From assembly GCF_022496765.1 (NCBI RefSeq), contig NZ_VANV01000001.1:62001-126000 (forward strand): a DNA stretch of 64,000 bases, read 5' to 3'. The translations under genes were made by a program, and so were the position numbers. Within the stretch, counting starts at the first letter, position 1; each line of letters begins with the position of its first letter. Source of the stretch: Acidaminobacter sp. JC074 (GTDB lineage Bacteria; Bacillota; Clostridia; Peptostreptococcales; Acidaminobacteraceae). The notes under the pieces were generated by a model that was given only the letters and a program-made list of their open reading frames with translations, had not been told where the DNA came from and searched no databases. Positions 9,491-17,737 of the stretch are shown in pieces.

Positions 9491-10225
9491 TTATTTGTAT
9501 TGTAAGAATCCATTGTCATCAATTTCATTGGCGATATCTACAGTACCACTTTTGACAATCTTGCCATCTACTAGTACATGTACAAAATCTGGTTGAATGT
9601 ACTCTAGAATCTTGTTGTAATGTGTGATAATAAGCATTGAATTGTTTTCAGATACCAAATCCTTAAGATTTTCATATACAGAACGAATGGCATCTATATC
9701 CAAACCTGAATCAGTTTCATCTAAGATCGCAAGCTTCGGTTTCAACATAGCCATTTGAAGTATTTCATTCTTCTTCTTTTCACCACCAGAAAAACCTTGG
9801 TTTAAGTATCTTTGAAGATACTCATGTTTCATATCTAACTTATCCATTACTGCATGAGCGTCTTTTCTAAATCTAGTCATCATAGGTAAAAAGCCTGTTT
9901 TTTCCTTGATGCTTGTTTTTAAAAAGTTTTCTACTGTGATGCCTGGTACCTCTTCTGGATATTGGAATGATAAAAACAGACCCGATTTAGCTCGTTCATC
10001 TACCTTCATATCCAATAAGTCTTTGCCGAAGAAAGCAACCTCACCACCATCTACCTCATAAGATGGATGTCCCATTAGTACATTTGCTAAAGTGGATTTA
10101 CCTGCACCATTCGGACCCATTACTAAGTGTATTTCACCTTCATTAATGGTTAAATCAATGCCCTTTAAAATGCTCTTTCCGTCAGCTGATGCCTGTAAGT
10201 TTTTTATATTAATGATTTCTTTCAT
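9491..10225 (-). CDS. sufC: SufC, ABC-type ATPase of the SUF complex
   Basis: A 244-residue cytosolic ABC ATPase that drives cluster assembly on SufB/SufD. Walker A is GPNGAGKST, the signature FSGGEKKKNE is the SufC form, and Walker B is LAILDETDSG. The frame extends upstream to 10276, but the ATG at 10225 is chosen because GGAGGCGCA precedes it and the extension runs into the promoter. It is the first gene of the operon; sufC first is usual, though sufB directly after sufC differs from the B. subtilis order (sufCDSUB). Confidence 0.96.
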   Translation of the reverse strand: MKEIINIKNLQASADGKSILKGIDLTINEGEIHLVMGPNGAGKSTLANVLMGHPSYEVDGGEVAFFGKDLLDMKVDERAKSGLFLSFQYPEEVPGITVENFLKTSIKEKTGFLPMMTRFRKDAHAVMDKLDMKHEYLQRYLNQGFSGGEKKKNEILQMAMLKPKLAILDETDSGLDIDAIRSVYENLKDLVSENNSMLIITHYNKILEYIQPDFVHVLVDGKIVKSGTVDIANEIDDNGFLQYK

Positions 10226-10274
10226 TGCGCCTCCTTGAATTCCTAGTAATTTACTGTGAATTACCTTCAAAATC

Positions 10275-10294
10275 ATACTATACCATTATAGTAT
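10275..10294. promoter_or_regulatory. palindromic operator in the suf promoter
   Basis: A perfect inverted repeat ATACTATA-CCAT-TATAGTAT lies over the -10 element and most of the spacer of the suf promoter, an ideal repressor position. Rrf2-family Fe-S sensors (IscR/SufR type) use AT-rich palindromes of similar size, but no such gene is in the window. The identity of the binding protein is inference. Confidence 0.5.
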
Positions 10295-10303
10295 ACTTGT
10301 CAA
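10277..10303 (-). promoter_or_regulatory. suf operon promoter
   Basis: Minus-strand TTGACA (10303-10298) and TATAGT (10282-10277), with a short 15-base spacer. The spacing is suboptimal, which fits a regulated promoter; a palindrome covers the -10 and the spacer. Confidence 0.6.
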
Positions 10304-10304
10304 T

Positions 10305-10326
10305 AAAAAAAAGAAGCATTCGCTTC
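10305..10326 (-). terminator. terminator after the DUF6036 pair
   Basis: Minus-strand GAAGC-GAAT-GCTTC followed by eight T. It overlaps the stop codon of the small partner gene and lies just upstream of the suf promoter. Confidence 0.7.
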
Positions 10327-10660
10327 AGTTTTGATACTCAAAATTTAGAATTTGCTTGATAACAGAAATCAAAAAATCCTTATCATCTTTATTTACATCA
10401 TATCGTTCTTTATCTGGAATAAATCCCATAAACTCTAGTATATCTGAAAAATAAGCAAATCTATGATATCCATTTTGATTTGAATCAATAGATTTGATCT
10501 CATACAATATCTCACTTATCATTTGATGTTCATTTATATCAGCCTCTCTATATTTGTTTATATCAGTCAAAAAATCCAAATAGGTAATCGTTTTACCTCT
10601 TGATGAATTTCCAAAGTAATCTCTAGCATTCGAAACTGCTTTACTGAATCTACTGTACAT
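10325..10660 (-). CDS. hypothetical 111-residue partner of the nucleotidyltransferase-like gene
   Basis: I do not recognise this protein. It is charged, soluble and probably helical, with no signal peptide or metal motif. The start at 10660 (MYSRFSK) is chosen over the longer frame because AAAGAGG lies seven bases upstream. It overlaps the 3' end of the preceding gene by 11 bases, so the two are translationally coupled. Tight pairing of a small protein with a nucleotidyltransferase-like protein is the layout of type IV or AbiE-like toxin-antitoxin pairs; that is inference from context only. Confidence 0.7.
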   Translation of the reverse strand: MYSRFSKAVSNARDYFGNSSRGKTITYLDFLTDINKYREADINEHQMISEILYEIKSIDSNQNGYHRFAYFSDILEFMGFIPDKERYDVNKDDKDFLISVIKQILNFEYQN

Positions 10661-11165
10661 GTAAGACCTCTTTTCTAAATTTAGAAACATTTTCTAAGTA
10701 CATCGATTTAGAATAGGGGTTTGTTAAATGTTCAGTCGCTTCAAGTAATAAAGCATCTAATAAGTCTTTATCAGATACGCCTAAAAGTTTTTTTATATCT
10801 TCTTTATCAATATTAGAATATCTGTTAAGTTTCATGACAATGATGTCTTCAGCTGATAATGAGAATACCTTTAATCCCATACCAGAAAAAATCACTTTTG
10901 CCCTATTTTCATAATCTTTGGCAATAGCAGATATCGATGTATCTACTAAATCATAATCACCCAAAATATTTAAAGCTCTAATGTACTTTGTGTTAAAATC
11001 AGTTTCAATAAAATCAAAATCCATAGTAGGACGGACAGAGGCATCAGTAAACAAACACGCTAATCCACCAGCTAAATAAAGTATGAGTTTTTCACCTGGA
11101 AACAAGAGATTAAATACTTTATCGGCTCCCTCTAATCTATCTATTACTTCTTCAATATCCTTCAT
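10650..11165 (-). CDS. DUF6036-like nucleotidyltransferase-fold protein
   Basis: A 171-residue protein. Its LAGGLACLFTDASVRPTMDFDFIE segment (quoted in part: RPTMDFDFIE) matches the nucleotidyltransferase-like pattern of DUF6036/AbiEii relatives: GG, then R-x-T-x-D-x-D. The later SAEDIIVMKLNR block is typical of the same group. It lacks the large C-terminal region of AbiEii toxins. The start at 11165 is set by GGAGG five bases upstream; the longer GTG start at 11177 would overlap that RBS. It is the first gene of a two-gene unit with its own terminator. Family assignment is by motif; activity is unknown. Confidence 0.75.
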   Translation of the reverse strand: MKDIEEVIDRLEGADKVFNLLFPGEKLILYLAGGLACLFTDASVRPTMDFDFIETDFNTKYIRALNILGDYDLVDTSISAIAKDYENRAKVIFSGMGLKVFSLSAEDIIVMKLNRYSNIDKEDIKKLLGVSDKDLLDALLLEATEHLTNPYSKSMYLENVSKFRKEVLHVQ

Positions 11166-11205
11166 AAATACCTCCACATAAAGTATATCATAAAGTTATA
11201 TCTAA

Positions 11206-11232
11206 CAAAATATCAGGCCATTAACCTGATAT
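11206..11232 (-). terminator. terminator of the MFS gene
   Basis: ATATCAGG-TTAATGG-CCTGATAT with TTTTG following on the minus strand. The MFS stop codon lies in the loop. Confidence 0.7.
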
Positions 11233-12432
11233 CAATAGTTCTTTTTCTTTCAGTTTTTCCTTCTTAAAGATGTTCCTAAATAAGATGGTACCTACTAAAT
11301 AACACAGTATGGTAACAGCATATGGTGATGAGTAAGAGATGTGTTCCATCATAAAGCCACCCAGGAGTATACCAAAGGCTCTGGCTAGGTTATTGGTAGT
11401 TGATCTTAAGGAACTGACTAAAGGCCTGTAAGTATCATCTGCCAGTTCCATGTATAAGTTTTGTAATATCGGCTGAGCCATGTTCATGAGTGACGACCTA
11501 AAGAAAAACGCCAAGGAAACAAGTACAATGTTCATAGGTACACCTATAAGTATTAGAAAAGGTATAGAACCCATCTGTAAAATAGTCACCAGTTGATACC
11601 TGCCGAAACGCCCCATTAAATAAGGAACAGTCAAGCCACCAAGTACCGTACCCAATTGGGCTATAGCAAGTATTGAACCTACACCTGAATCACTTAAATC
11701 AAGCATATACTTTAAGTAGATGCCAAAGAAGGGTACTATCATCCCGGCTCCAAATCCTATGATCATGGTATAGGAAAGCATTTTAACAAGCTTGATAGAA
11801 TAAACTTCTTTAATCTTCGAAAACTCTATTTTCTGTTCATTCCTTGTTTTCTCCCCTTTTATCAAGTACAGGGGTATCAAAGCGATTAGTGATGACAAAC
11901 TCACAATATACAAGGCATATCTAACACCTAAATAATCGGCTAAAAAAATGGTACCAAAGACATCTGCCAAAAGACCTGTTATTAAAGAACCTGTCATAAA
12001 AGCTGCATTTCTAGCTGAAAAACTTGCACTAAAGGCATGCATCCTTGTTTCCTCATTGGTCTTTGAAAACAGAAAAGGTGCTTCAAAGGTCATCAGTGTC
12101 GATTGACCGATGCCTGATGTGATACAAAAGAATCGCATCAACCATATATTTTTAGTTGAAACCATCAAAATGGCTGAAAGACCTATGGTCGTTAGTCCAA
12201 ATGCTAAGGCATTTCTTCTTCCAAACCGACTGGCCACAAGAGCCATTACAATGGCAGAACCTGCAACAGAAAACCTTCTCAGTGACAACAAACCACCAAC
12301 AACCGCTTCATTATAGCCTACTTCTTTTACGTAGATGCCTAGAAAACCGTTAAAGGCTGAGGATGTTAGTCCGAAGAGAAAGATAACCGTTATAAATAAT
12401 TTTACTTCTTTACTTAATTTTAAATATTTCAT
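11221..12432 (-). CDS. MFS transporter
   Basis: A 403-residue integral membrane protein with about 12 hydrophobic segments and a charged central loop (about residues 185-200, KGEKTRNEQKIEF). The loop after the second segment carries SRFGRRNALAFG, the MFS motif A variant. Substrate unknown; drug or sugar-phosphate exporters are typical for such proteins. The start at 12432 is preferred because GGTGG lies between it and the upstream ATG at 12447. It stands alone between terminators. Confidence 0.85.
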   Translation of the reverse strand: MKYLKLSKEVKLFITVIFLFGLTSSAFNGFLGIYVKEVGYNEAVVGGLLSLRRFSVAGSAIVMALVASRFGRRNALAFGLTTIGLSAILMVSTKNIWLMRFFCITSGIGQSTLMTFEAPFLFSKTNEETRMHAFSASFSARNAAFMTGSLITGLLADVFGTIFLADYLGVRYALYIVSLSSLIALIPLYLIKGEKTRNEQKIEFSKIKEVYSIKLVKMLSYTMIIGFGAGMIVPFFGIYLKYMLDLSDSGVGSILAIAQLGTVLGGLTVPYLMGRFGRYQLVTILQMGSIPFLILIGVPMNIVLVSLAFFFRSSLMNMAQPILQNLYMELADDTYRPLVSSLRSTTNNLARAFGILLGGFMMEHISYSSPYAVTILCYLVGTILFRNIFKKEKLKEKELLISG

Positions 12433-12580
12433 TTTTACCACCCACATCAGTATACTACAATTTACTTCGAGTATCTAAAGAATAAGAGTTTTACTTCTAT
12501 TTGTTTAAAATTAAAGAGTCTCCTTTGCAATAAGCAGATGTTGCTGACTTTCATTATTGAATTCTATTCCTAAAGAAAGT

Positions 12581-12604
12581 AAAAAGCAGTTCAAATGAAC
12601 TACT
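12581..12604 (-). terminator. terminator of the yfcE-like gene
   Basis: Minus-strand AGTAGTTC-ATTT-GAACTGCT followed by T-rich sequence; it overlaps the stop codon at 12600. Confidence 0.65.
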
Positions 12605-13145
12605 TTAAATGAATTTCCTTTATAATGTTACCTTCTAAATCTTTTACCATATAGTGATCCCCCTCTAAAACCGCATAAGAATTGGGATTGTTTTCCTTTG
12701 GCAAAGTAATAGAACCTGGATTTAAATAATAAACTTCACCCAGTTTTTCTGCCATCGGCAAATGAAAATGGCCATGGATAAAAGCATCGCCCTCATTTAA
12801 GACTGGCATTTGGTTTTTATTGTATAAATGACCATGAGTCATAAATATTTTGTAAGTATCTTTTACAATGATATGGTAGTCCCCCATCATTGGAAAAGAT
12901 AAGACCATTTGATCGACTTCACTATCACAGTTACCTCTTACAGCAACAATCTTATTTTTATAAGCGTTTAAGAGTTCAGCAACTTCTGCAGGATTATAAT
13001 CCTTTGGCAGCGGATTTCTTGGACCGTGATACAGTACATCTCCAATAACCATTAAGTGGTCAGCTTTTTCCTCTTGAAACTTTTCTATGGCCTTTTTAGC
13101 ATAGTAAAGAGAACCATGTATATCCGAAACAAACATTAATTTCAT
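12600..13145 (-). CDS. YfcE-type metallophosphodiesterase
   Basis: A 181-residue calcineurin-like phosphoesterase of the YfcE/MJ0936 group, cytosolic. All metal-binding blocks are present in order: DIHG (8-11), GDVLYHG (about 37), GNCDSE (about 91), THGHLYNK (about 125) and HGHFH (about 145). Such enzymes hydrolyse phosphodiesters in vitro; the natural substrate is not established. The start is supported by TGGAGGTAATGAT upstream. Confidence 0.9.
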   Translation of the reverse strand: MKLMFVSDIHGSLYYAKKAIEKFQEEKADHLMVIGDVLYHGPRNPLPKDYNPAEVAELLNAYKNKIVAVRGNCDSEVDQMVLSFPMMGDYHIIVKDTYKIFMTHGHLYNKNQMPVLNEGDAFIHGHFHLPMAEKLGEVYYLNPGSITLPKENNPNSYAVLEGDHYMVKDLEGNIIKEIHLK

Positions 13146-13249
13146 ATCATTACCTCCACTTAAATCTTACCAAATCTCTAAAAAAATAGCTAGTGTATAG
13201 TGATTTTATACAAACGTTCGGAAAAATTCCAATATTACCTATGAACTTC

Positions 13250-13265
13250 TCACAATGTGTTGTGA
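13250..13265. promoter_or_regulatory. inverted repeat in the yfcE-xpt intergenic region
   Basis: TCACAA-TGTG-TTGTGA, a perfect 6-4-6 inverted repeat about 30 bases upstream of the xpt promoter -35. It may be an operator for the divergent genes or may be chance. The 13146-13499 gap otherwise holds the xpt promoter, riboswitch and terminator. Confidence 0.3.
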
Positions 13266-13292
13266 TATCACTTAAAAACTCGAATGTTTTTC

Positions 13293-13321
13293 TTGTTTTT
13301 TAGAAAAAAGTACACTATAAT
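13293..13321 (+). promoter_or_regulatory. promoter of the xpt-nucleoside transporter operon
   Basis: TTGTTT at 13293-13298 and TATAAT at 13316-13321, spacer 17. The transcript would start just before the purine aptamer. Confidence 0.75.
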
Positions 13322-13338
13322 GTAGTCAAGTTAATAAA

Positions 13339-13410
13339 CATTCGTATAAGTTTGACAATATGGGTCATTCGTTTCTACAAACTACCGTAAATAGTTACAG
13401 GCTACGAGTT
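13339..13410 (+). promoter_or_regulatory. guanine-type purine riboswitch aptamer
   Basis: P1 is ATTCGTA (13340-13346) paired with TACGAGT (13403-13409). The conserved J1/2 TATAA, loop 2 AATATGG, J2/3 GTTTCTAC and loop 3 CCGTAAA are all present in order. The base before the P1 3' strand is C, which specifies guanine or hypoxanthine rather than adenine. P2 has two U-U mismatches, and the P3-to-P1 junction (ACAGGC) is longer than in the B. subtilis xpt aptamer. The P1 3' strand and following bases (GAGTTCA) can instead pair with TGAACTC of the terminator, giving the usual ligand-OFF switch. Confidence 0.92.
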
Positions 13411-13447
13411 CACTTAAGAAAAGGATTTTTCTATCTTTTTGTGTATG

Positions 13448-13472
13448 AACTCTGCTGGTGCAGAGTTTTTTT
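13448..13472 (+). terminator. riboswitch-controlled terminator
   Basis: AACTCTGC-TGGT-GCAGAGTT followed by seven T. Its 5' arm is complementary to the end of the aptamer P1 strand, so it forms when guanine is bound and P1 is closed. Confidence 0.9.
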
Positions 13473-13499
13473 ATTAGATAGATAATCTAGGAGATTTTT

Positions 13500-14072
13500 A
13501 TGGAGTTACTTAAAGAAAAGATTTTAAAAGAAGGCAGAGTTTCAGGTGAAGAAATTCTTAAAGTTGATTCTTTTCTAAATCATCAATTGGATGCAAACCT
13601 ACTATATGAAATAGGTGCTGAGTTCAAGAGATTATTTAAAGAAAAGAAAGTAACAAAGATTCTTACCATAGAAGCATCTGGCATTGGTATTGCGGCTGTT
13701 GCAGCTTTGCATTTCAATGTACCAGTTGTTTTTGCAAAAAAAGTTGCCTCTAAGAACTTAGACAACGAAACTTACAAGACTGAGGTTTATTCTTTTACAA
13801 AACAAAAAAATTACGATGTACGTGTTTCTAAAAGATATCTAAACGAACAAGATCACATTCTTATATTAGATGACTTTTTAGCAAATGGCCGTGCGGCTCT
13901 AGGTCTTATGGATCTAGTAGAACAAGCTGGCGCTGAACTCGCTGGTGTTGGTATCGTAATTGAAAAGTCCTTCCAAGAAGGTGGACAAGTCTTAAGGGAC
14001 AAGGGTGTACATCTAGAATCATTGGCAAAAGTTAATAGATTCACAGATGGCCACATCACATTTCAAGCGTAG
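13500..14072 (+). CDS. xpt: xanthine phosphoribosyltransferase
   Basis: A 190-residue type I phosphoribosyltransferase that converts xanthine and PRPP to XMP in purine salvage, cytosolic. The PRPP-binding motif is ILILDDFLANGRAAL (about residues 119-133). Length is close to B. subtilis Xpt (194). The first gene after the guanine riboswitch, the classic position for xpt. RBS TAGGAG. No terminator follows, so it is co-transcribed with the nucleoside transporter. Confidence 0.95.
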   Translation: MELLKEKILKEGRVSGEEILKVDSFLNHQLDANLLYEIGAEFKRLFKEKKVTKILTIEASGIGIAAVAALHFNVPVVFAKKVASKNLDNETYKTEVYSFTKQKNYDVRVSKRYLNEQDHILILDDFLANGRAALGLMDLVEQAGAELAGVGIVIEKSFQEGGQVLRDKGVHLESLAKVNRFTDGHITFQA

Positions 14073-14093
14073 TTTATTATTTAGGAGGAAAAA

Positions 14094-15161
14094 ATGAAGA
14101 AATTATTGATTTTATTAATGTGCATCTCTTTAGCATTATCTGCTTTCGTAGGATGCGAATCATCAAGTGATGAATTTGTAGTAGGTTTCATCTATGTTGG
14201 CCCTATCGGTGACGGTGGTTGGACTTACGCACACGACCAAGGTCGTTTAGCATTAGAAAAAGAATTAGGTGTTAAGACACTTTATAAAGAATCAGTACCT
14301 GAAACTCAAGAAGTTGAAAACGAAATCAGAACAATGATTGACCAAGGTGCAAAAGTTATCTTTGCTACAAGCTTTGGTTACATGGATTATGTAGAAAAAA
14401 TGTCTGCAGAGTTCCCAGAAGTTGCTTTCTTCCACTGTTCAGGTTATAAGCAAACTGACAATATGGCAAACTATTTCGGTAGAATGTACGAAGCACGTTA
14501 CTTATCAGGTATCGTAGCTGGTCAAAAAACTGAATCAAATAAAATTGGTTATGTTGCTGCATTCCCAATCCCAGAAGTTATTAGAGGTATCAACGCATTT
14601 GCACTAGGTGTTCAATCTGTTAATCCAGATGCTACTGTAGAAGTTGTTTGGACATCTACTTGGTATGATCCTGCTAAAGAAAAAGAAGCTGCTGTTGCTC
14701 TTTTAGACAAGGGTGTAGACATCATCGCTCAACATCAAGATACAGCTGGTCCTCAGCAAGCTGCTGAAGAAGCTGGTGCTTTCTCTATCGGTTACAACAC
14801 AGATATGAAAGAAACTGCTCCAAATGCATATATGACTGCTCCAATCTGGAACTGGGCACCTTACTACATCGATCAAGTAAAAGCTGTTCAAGCTGGTACA
14901 TTTGAAAGCCATGCTTACTGGGCTGGTATGGAAGCTGACATTGTTCAATTAGCTGAATTAACAGACTTAGCACCTGCTGATGCAAAAGCTGCTACAGACG
15001 AAGCTAAAGCTGCTATTTTAGACGGTTCATTATTCGTATTTGAAGGTCCTATCAAGAACCAAGCTGGTGAAGTTGTTATCGCTGAAGGTGAAAAAATGAA
15101 CGACGGCGACATGCTAGGCATGATGTGGTTTGTTGAAAATGTAATCGGAAACATCGAATAG
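14094..15161 (+). CDS. BMP/PnrA-type nucleoside-binding lipoprotein
   Basis: A 355-residue substrate-binding lipoprotein of an ABC importer. The signal peptide ends in a lipobox with C21 (AFVGC). The family pattern runs GFIYVGPIGDGGWTYAHDQG, EARYLSGIVAG, IGYVAAFPIPEVIRGINAF, ending in EKMNDGDMLGMMWFVENV. B. subtilis BmpA/NupN and Treponema PnrA bind purine nucleosides. Its place behind a guanine riboswitch and xpt supports a purine nucleoside. RBS AGGAGG. Confidence 0.93.
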   Translation: MKKLLILLMCISLALSAFVGCESSSDEFVVGFIYVGPIGDGGWTYAHDQGRLALEKELGVKTLYKESVPETQEVENEIRTMIDQGAKVIFATSFGYMDYVEKMSAEFPEVAFFHCSGYKQTDNMANYFGRMYEARYLSGIVAGQKTESNKIGYVAAFPIPEVIRGINAFALGVQSVNPDATVEVVWTSTWYDPAKEKEAAVALLDKGVDIIAQHQDTAGPQQAAEEAGAFSIGYNTDMKETAPNAYMTAPIWNWAPYYIDQVKAVQAGTFESHAYWAGMEADIVQLAELTDLAPADAKAATDEAKAAILDGSLFVFEGPIKNQAGEVVIAEGEKMNDGDMLGMMWFVENVIGNIE

Positions 15162-15171
15162 GAGAAAACTT

Positions 15172-16683
15172 GTGAACGAAGTATTTGTACAAATGAAAGA
15201 TATCTGCAAATATTTTGGCTCTGTAAAGGCGAATCACAATGTAAACTTCCAAGTGAATAAAGGTGAAATTCATGCGCTGCTCGGTGAGAACGGTGCTGGT
15301 AAATCTACTTTGATGAACATGCTGTCAGGTTTTTATAAACCTGATAGCGGTTCTATTTTTATTCATAATGAAGAAGTTTCCATTCATTCTCCTAAAGATG
15401 CCATCAAACATGGTGTTGGTATGATCCACCAGCATTATAAACTTGTAGATGTATTAACTGCTAAAGAGAACATCATTTTAGGTCAAAAAGGCAGTCTTTT
15501 TATGAATCCTAAAAAGATCTCTGACGAAATCAAATCTGTTGCAGATAAATTTGGTTTACCTGTTCATCCAGATAAAAAGATTTACGATATGTCCATTGGT
15601 GAAAAACAATCTGTAGAAATCATGAAAGTCCTCTATGCAGGGGCTGACATTCTTATCATGGATGAACCTACAGCTGTTTTAACGCCTCAAGAAACGGAAA
15701 AACTCTTTGATATTATGAGGAATATGGCCAAACTCGGTTGTGCCATTATCATCATCACTCATAAACTTCATGAAGTAATGGCTGTTTCTGACAGAGTTAC
15801 AATCTTAAGAAAAGGTCAAACGGTTACAACTGTTAATACAAAAGAATCCTCTCCAAAATCTCTTACAGATCTAATGGTGGGCGCTTCTACAAACTTATCA
15901 ATTGATAGACCTCAAGTAAAAAGAGGTAGTCAAGTTTTAAAAATTCAAGGCTTAAACGCTTCTGATGAAGAGAAGGTAAAAGTACTTAAGGATATCAACT
16001 TTTCTATGTATGAAGGTGAAATTCTTGGTGTTGCTGGTGTAGCCGGTAGTGGACAAAAAGAGCTTTGTGAAGCCATCGCTGGTCTCTACCCTGTTGAAAG
16101 TGGCGACATCATTTTTAAAGATGAAAACATCAATGACCTAACACCTGGTCAGATCATAAAAAAAGGTATATCTATGTCTTTTATTCCTGAAGACCGTTTA
16201 GGTATGGGCCTAGTGGCATCAATGGATATGATTGATAACTATCTGATCAAAGACCATCATAACCAAAAGGGACATTTTCTTAAAAGAAAACCTGTTGAGG
16301 CTGTTTGTGAAGAGATGATTAAGAATCTCGACATCAAAACTCCAGGCATCCACCACCCTGTCAAACAGTTATCAGGTGGTAATATACAAAAGGTATTAAT
16401 CGGTAGAGAAATTGAAACCAACCCTCATATTTTAATCACAGCCTATGCTGTTAGAGGCCTGGATATCAATGCTTCTCATACTATTTACGATTTAATCAAT
16501 GAGCAAAAGAAAAAAGGTGTTGCTGTTTTATTTATCGGTGAAGACCTAGATGTTCTACTGGAGTTATGCGATAGAATCATGGTCTTATGCGAGGGTAAGA
16601 TTACAGGTAATGTAAAAGCAGATCAAACGACTAAAGAAGCACTCGGTCTTATGATGGCTGGTCAGGAGGTTACAAATGGTTAG
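15172..16683 (+). CDS. nucleoside ABC importer ATPase, two NBDs
   Basis: 503 residues with tandem ATP-binding domains, as in NupO and RbsA. NBD1 is complete: GENGAGKST (about 40), signature SIGEKQ, Walker B LIMDEPTAVLTP. NBD2 has a weak Walker A region (GVAGSGQKE), signature LSGGNIQKVL and LITAYAVRGLD where Walker B should be, so it lacks the acidic pair. Degenerate NBD2 is common in this family. GTG start with AGGAG upstream; it overlaps the permease gene by 8 bases. Confidence 0.92.
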   Translation: MNEVFVQMKDICKYFGSVKANHNVNFQVNKGEIHALLGENGAGKSTLMNMLSGFYKPDSGSIFIHNEEVSIHSPKDAIKHGVGMIHQHYKLVDVLTAKENIILGQKGSLFMNPKKISDEIKSVADKFGLPVHPDKKIYDMSIGEKQSVEIMKVLYAGADILIMDEPTAVLTPQETEKLFDIMRNMAKLGCAIIIITHKLHEVMAVSDRVTILRKGQTVTTVNTKESSPKSLTDLMVGASTNLSIDRPQVKRGSQVLKIQGLNASDEEKVKVLKDINFSMYEGEILGVAGVAGSGQKELCEAIAGLYPVESGDIIFKDENINDLTPGQIIKKGISMSFIPEDRLGMGLVASMDMIDNYLIKDHHNQKGHFLKRKPVEAVCEEMIKNLDIKTPGIHHPVKQLSGGNIQKVLIGREIETNPHILITAYAVRGLDINASHTIYDLINEQKKKGVAVLFIGEDLDVLLELCDRIMVLCEGKITGNVKADQTTKEALGLMMAGQEVTNG

Positions 16684-17737
16684 AATGATCAAACGTACAG
16701 ACATGACCAAGTCAAAAGCAACAAGCATCCGTTTAACAGCAGTTGTTTTGGCACTTTTATGTTCATCTTTATTTATCTTAATCATGGGTCATAATCCTGT
16801 AAAAGTTTACATCAGCATGCTTTCAGGAGCATTTGGTTCTAAATACAGAATCATCGAAACCATGAAGGTTGCTATTCCAATCATCATTGCATCTATTGGT
16901 ATTATGGTTGCCTTTAAGATGAAATTTTGGAATATCGGTGGTGAAGGTCAAATATTAATGGGGGCATGTTTTGCTACCTACTTTGCATTATACTTTAACC
17001 ACCTTCCAAAACCACTTCTACTTCTACTCATGTTTGTAGCTGGTCTTGTAGGTGGTGGTCTATGGGCAGTAATACCTGGTCTACTCAAGATAAAGTATGA
17101 TACTAATGAAACCATTATCACTTTGATGCTTAACTACATCGCCATCAAGTGGGTTACTTATTTACAATACGGTCCATGGAAAGATCCAAATGCACAGGGT
17201 TTTCCTAAAATCGCAAACTTTGAAGACAGTGCTATTTTACCAAAACTCTTTGGTCTTCATATCGGCTGGGTCATTGCCATTGTTATCGTGGTCATTGTTG
17301 CAGTCATGATGAAGTACTCTAAATGGGGTTACAACATCTCAGTAATTGGTGAGTCACTAGACACTGCTAGATATTCAGGTATTAAGATCAACAAGGTTAT
17401 CTTAACCTCAGTCTTTATCTCTGGTGGTATCTGTGGTATTGTCGGCTTTATTCAAGCATCTGCTGTAGACCAAACATTAACCGCTCATTTATCAGCTGGT
17501 TATGGTTTTACAGCCATTATTACAACATGGCTATCAGCTTTAGTACCTGCAGTTATCATACCTGTATCGGTTTTATTTGCAGCACTTGTTAAAGGCGGTT
17601 CTTTTATTCAAACAGCCTTTCAAATTCCAAACTCAGCTTCTGATATCTTACAATCTATGATCTTATTCTTTGTTATTGGTAGTGAGTTCTTTGTAAAATA
17701 CAATCTAGTATTTAAGAAGGGAGGACAAAATGGTTAA
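16676..17737 (+). CDS. nucleoside ABC importer permease 1 (NupP-like)
   Basis: A 353-residue membrane protein of the BPD_transp_2 family (RbsC/YufP type) with about nine hydrophobic segments. It carries the EAA-like FWNIGGEGQILMGA motif, typical of nucleoside permeases. RBS AGGAGGTTACAA; it overlaps both neighbours by 8 bases, so the three transporter genes are translationally coupled. Confidence 0.92.
   Translation: MVRMIKRTDMTKSKATSIRLTAVVLALLCSSLFILIMGHNPVKVYISMLSGAFGSKYRIIETMKVAIPIIIASIGIMVAFKMKFWNIGGEGQILMGACFATYFALYFNHLPKPLLLLLMFVAGLVGGGLWAVIPGLLKIKYDTNETIITLMLNYIAIKWVTYLQYGPWKDPNAQGFPKIANFEDSAILPKLFGLHIGWVIAIVIVVIVAVMMKYSKWGYNISVIGESLDTARYSGIKINKVILTSVFISGGICGIVGFIQASAVDQTLTAHLSAGYGFTAIITTWLSALVPAVIIPVSVLFAALVKGGSFIQTAFQIPNSASDILQSMILFFVIGSEFFVKYNLVFKKGGQNG

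Noticed and set aside
13208-13228. A PurR box (CCGAAC core on the minus strand) upstream of xpt.
   Set aside because: Only one core matches and the second, inverted box expected about 16 bases away is missing.
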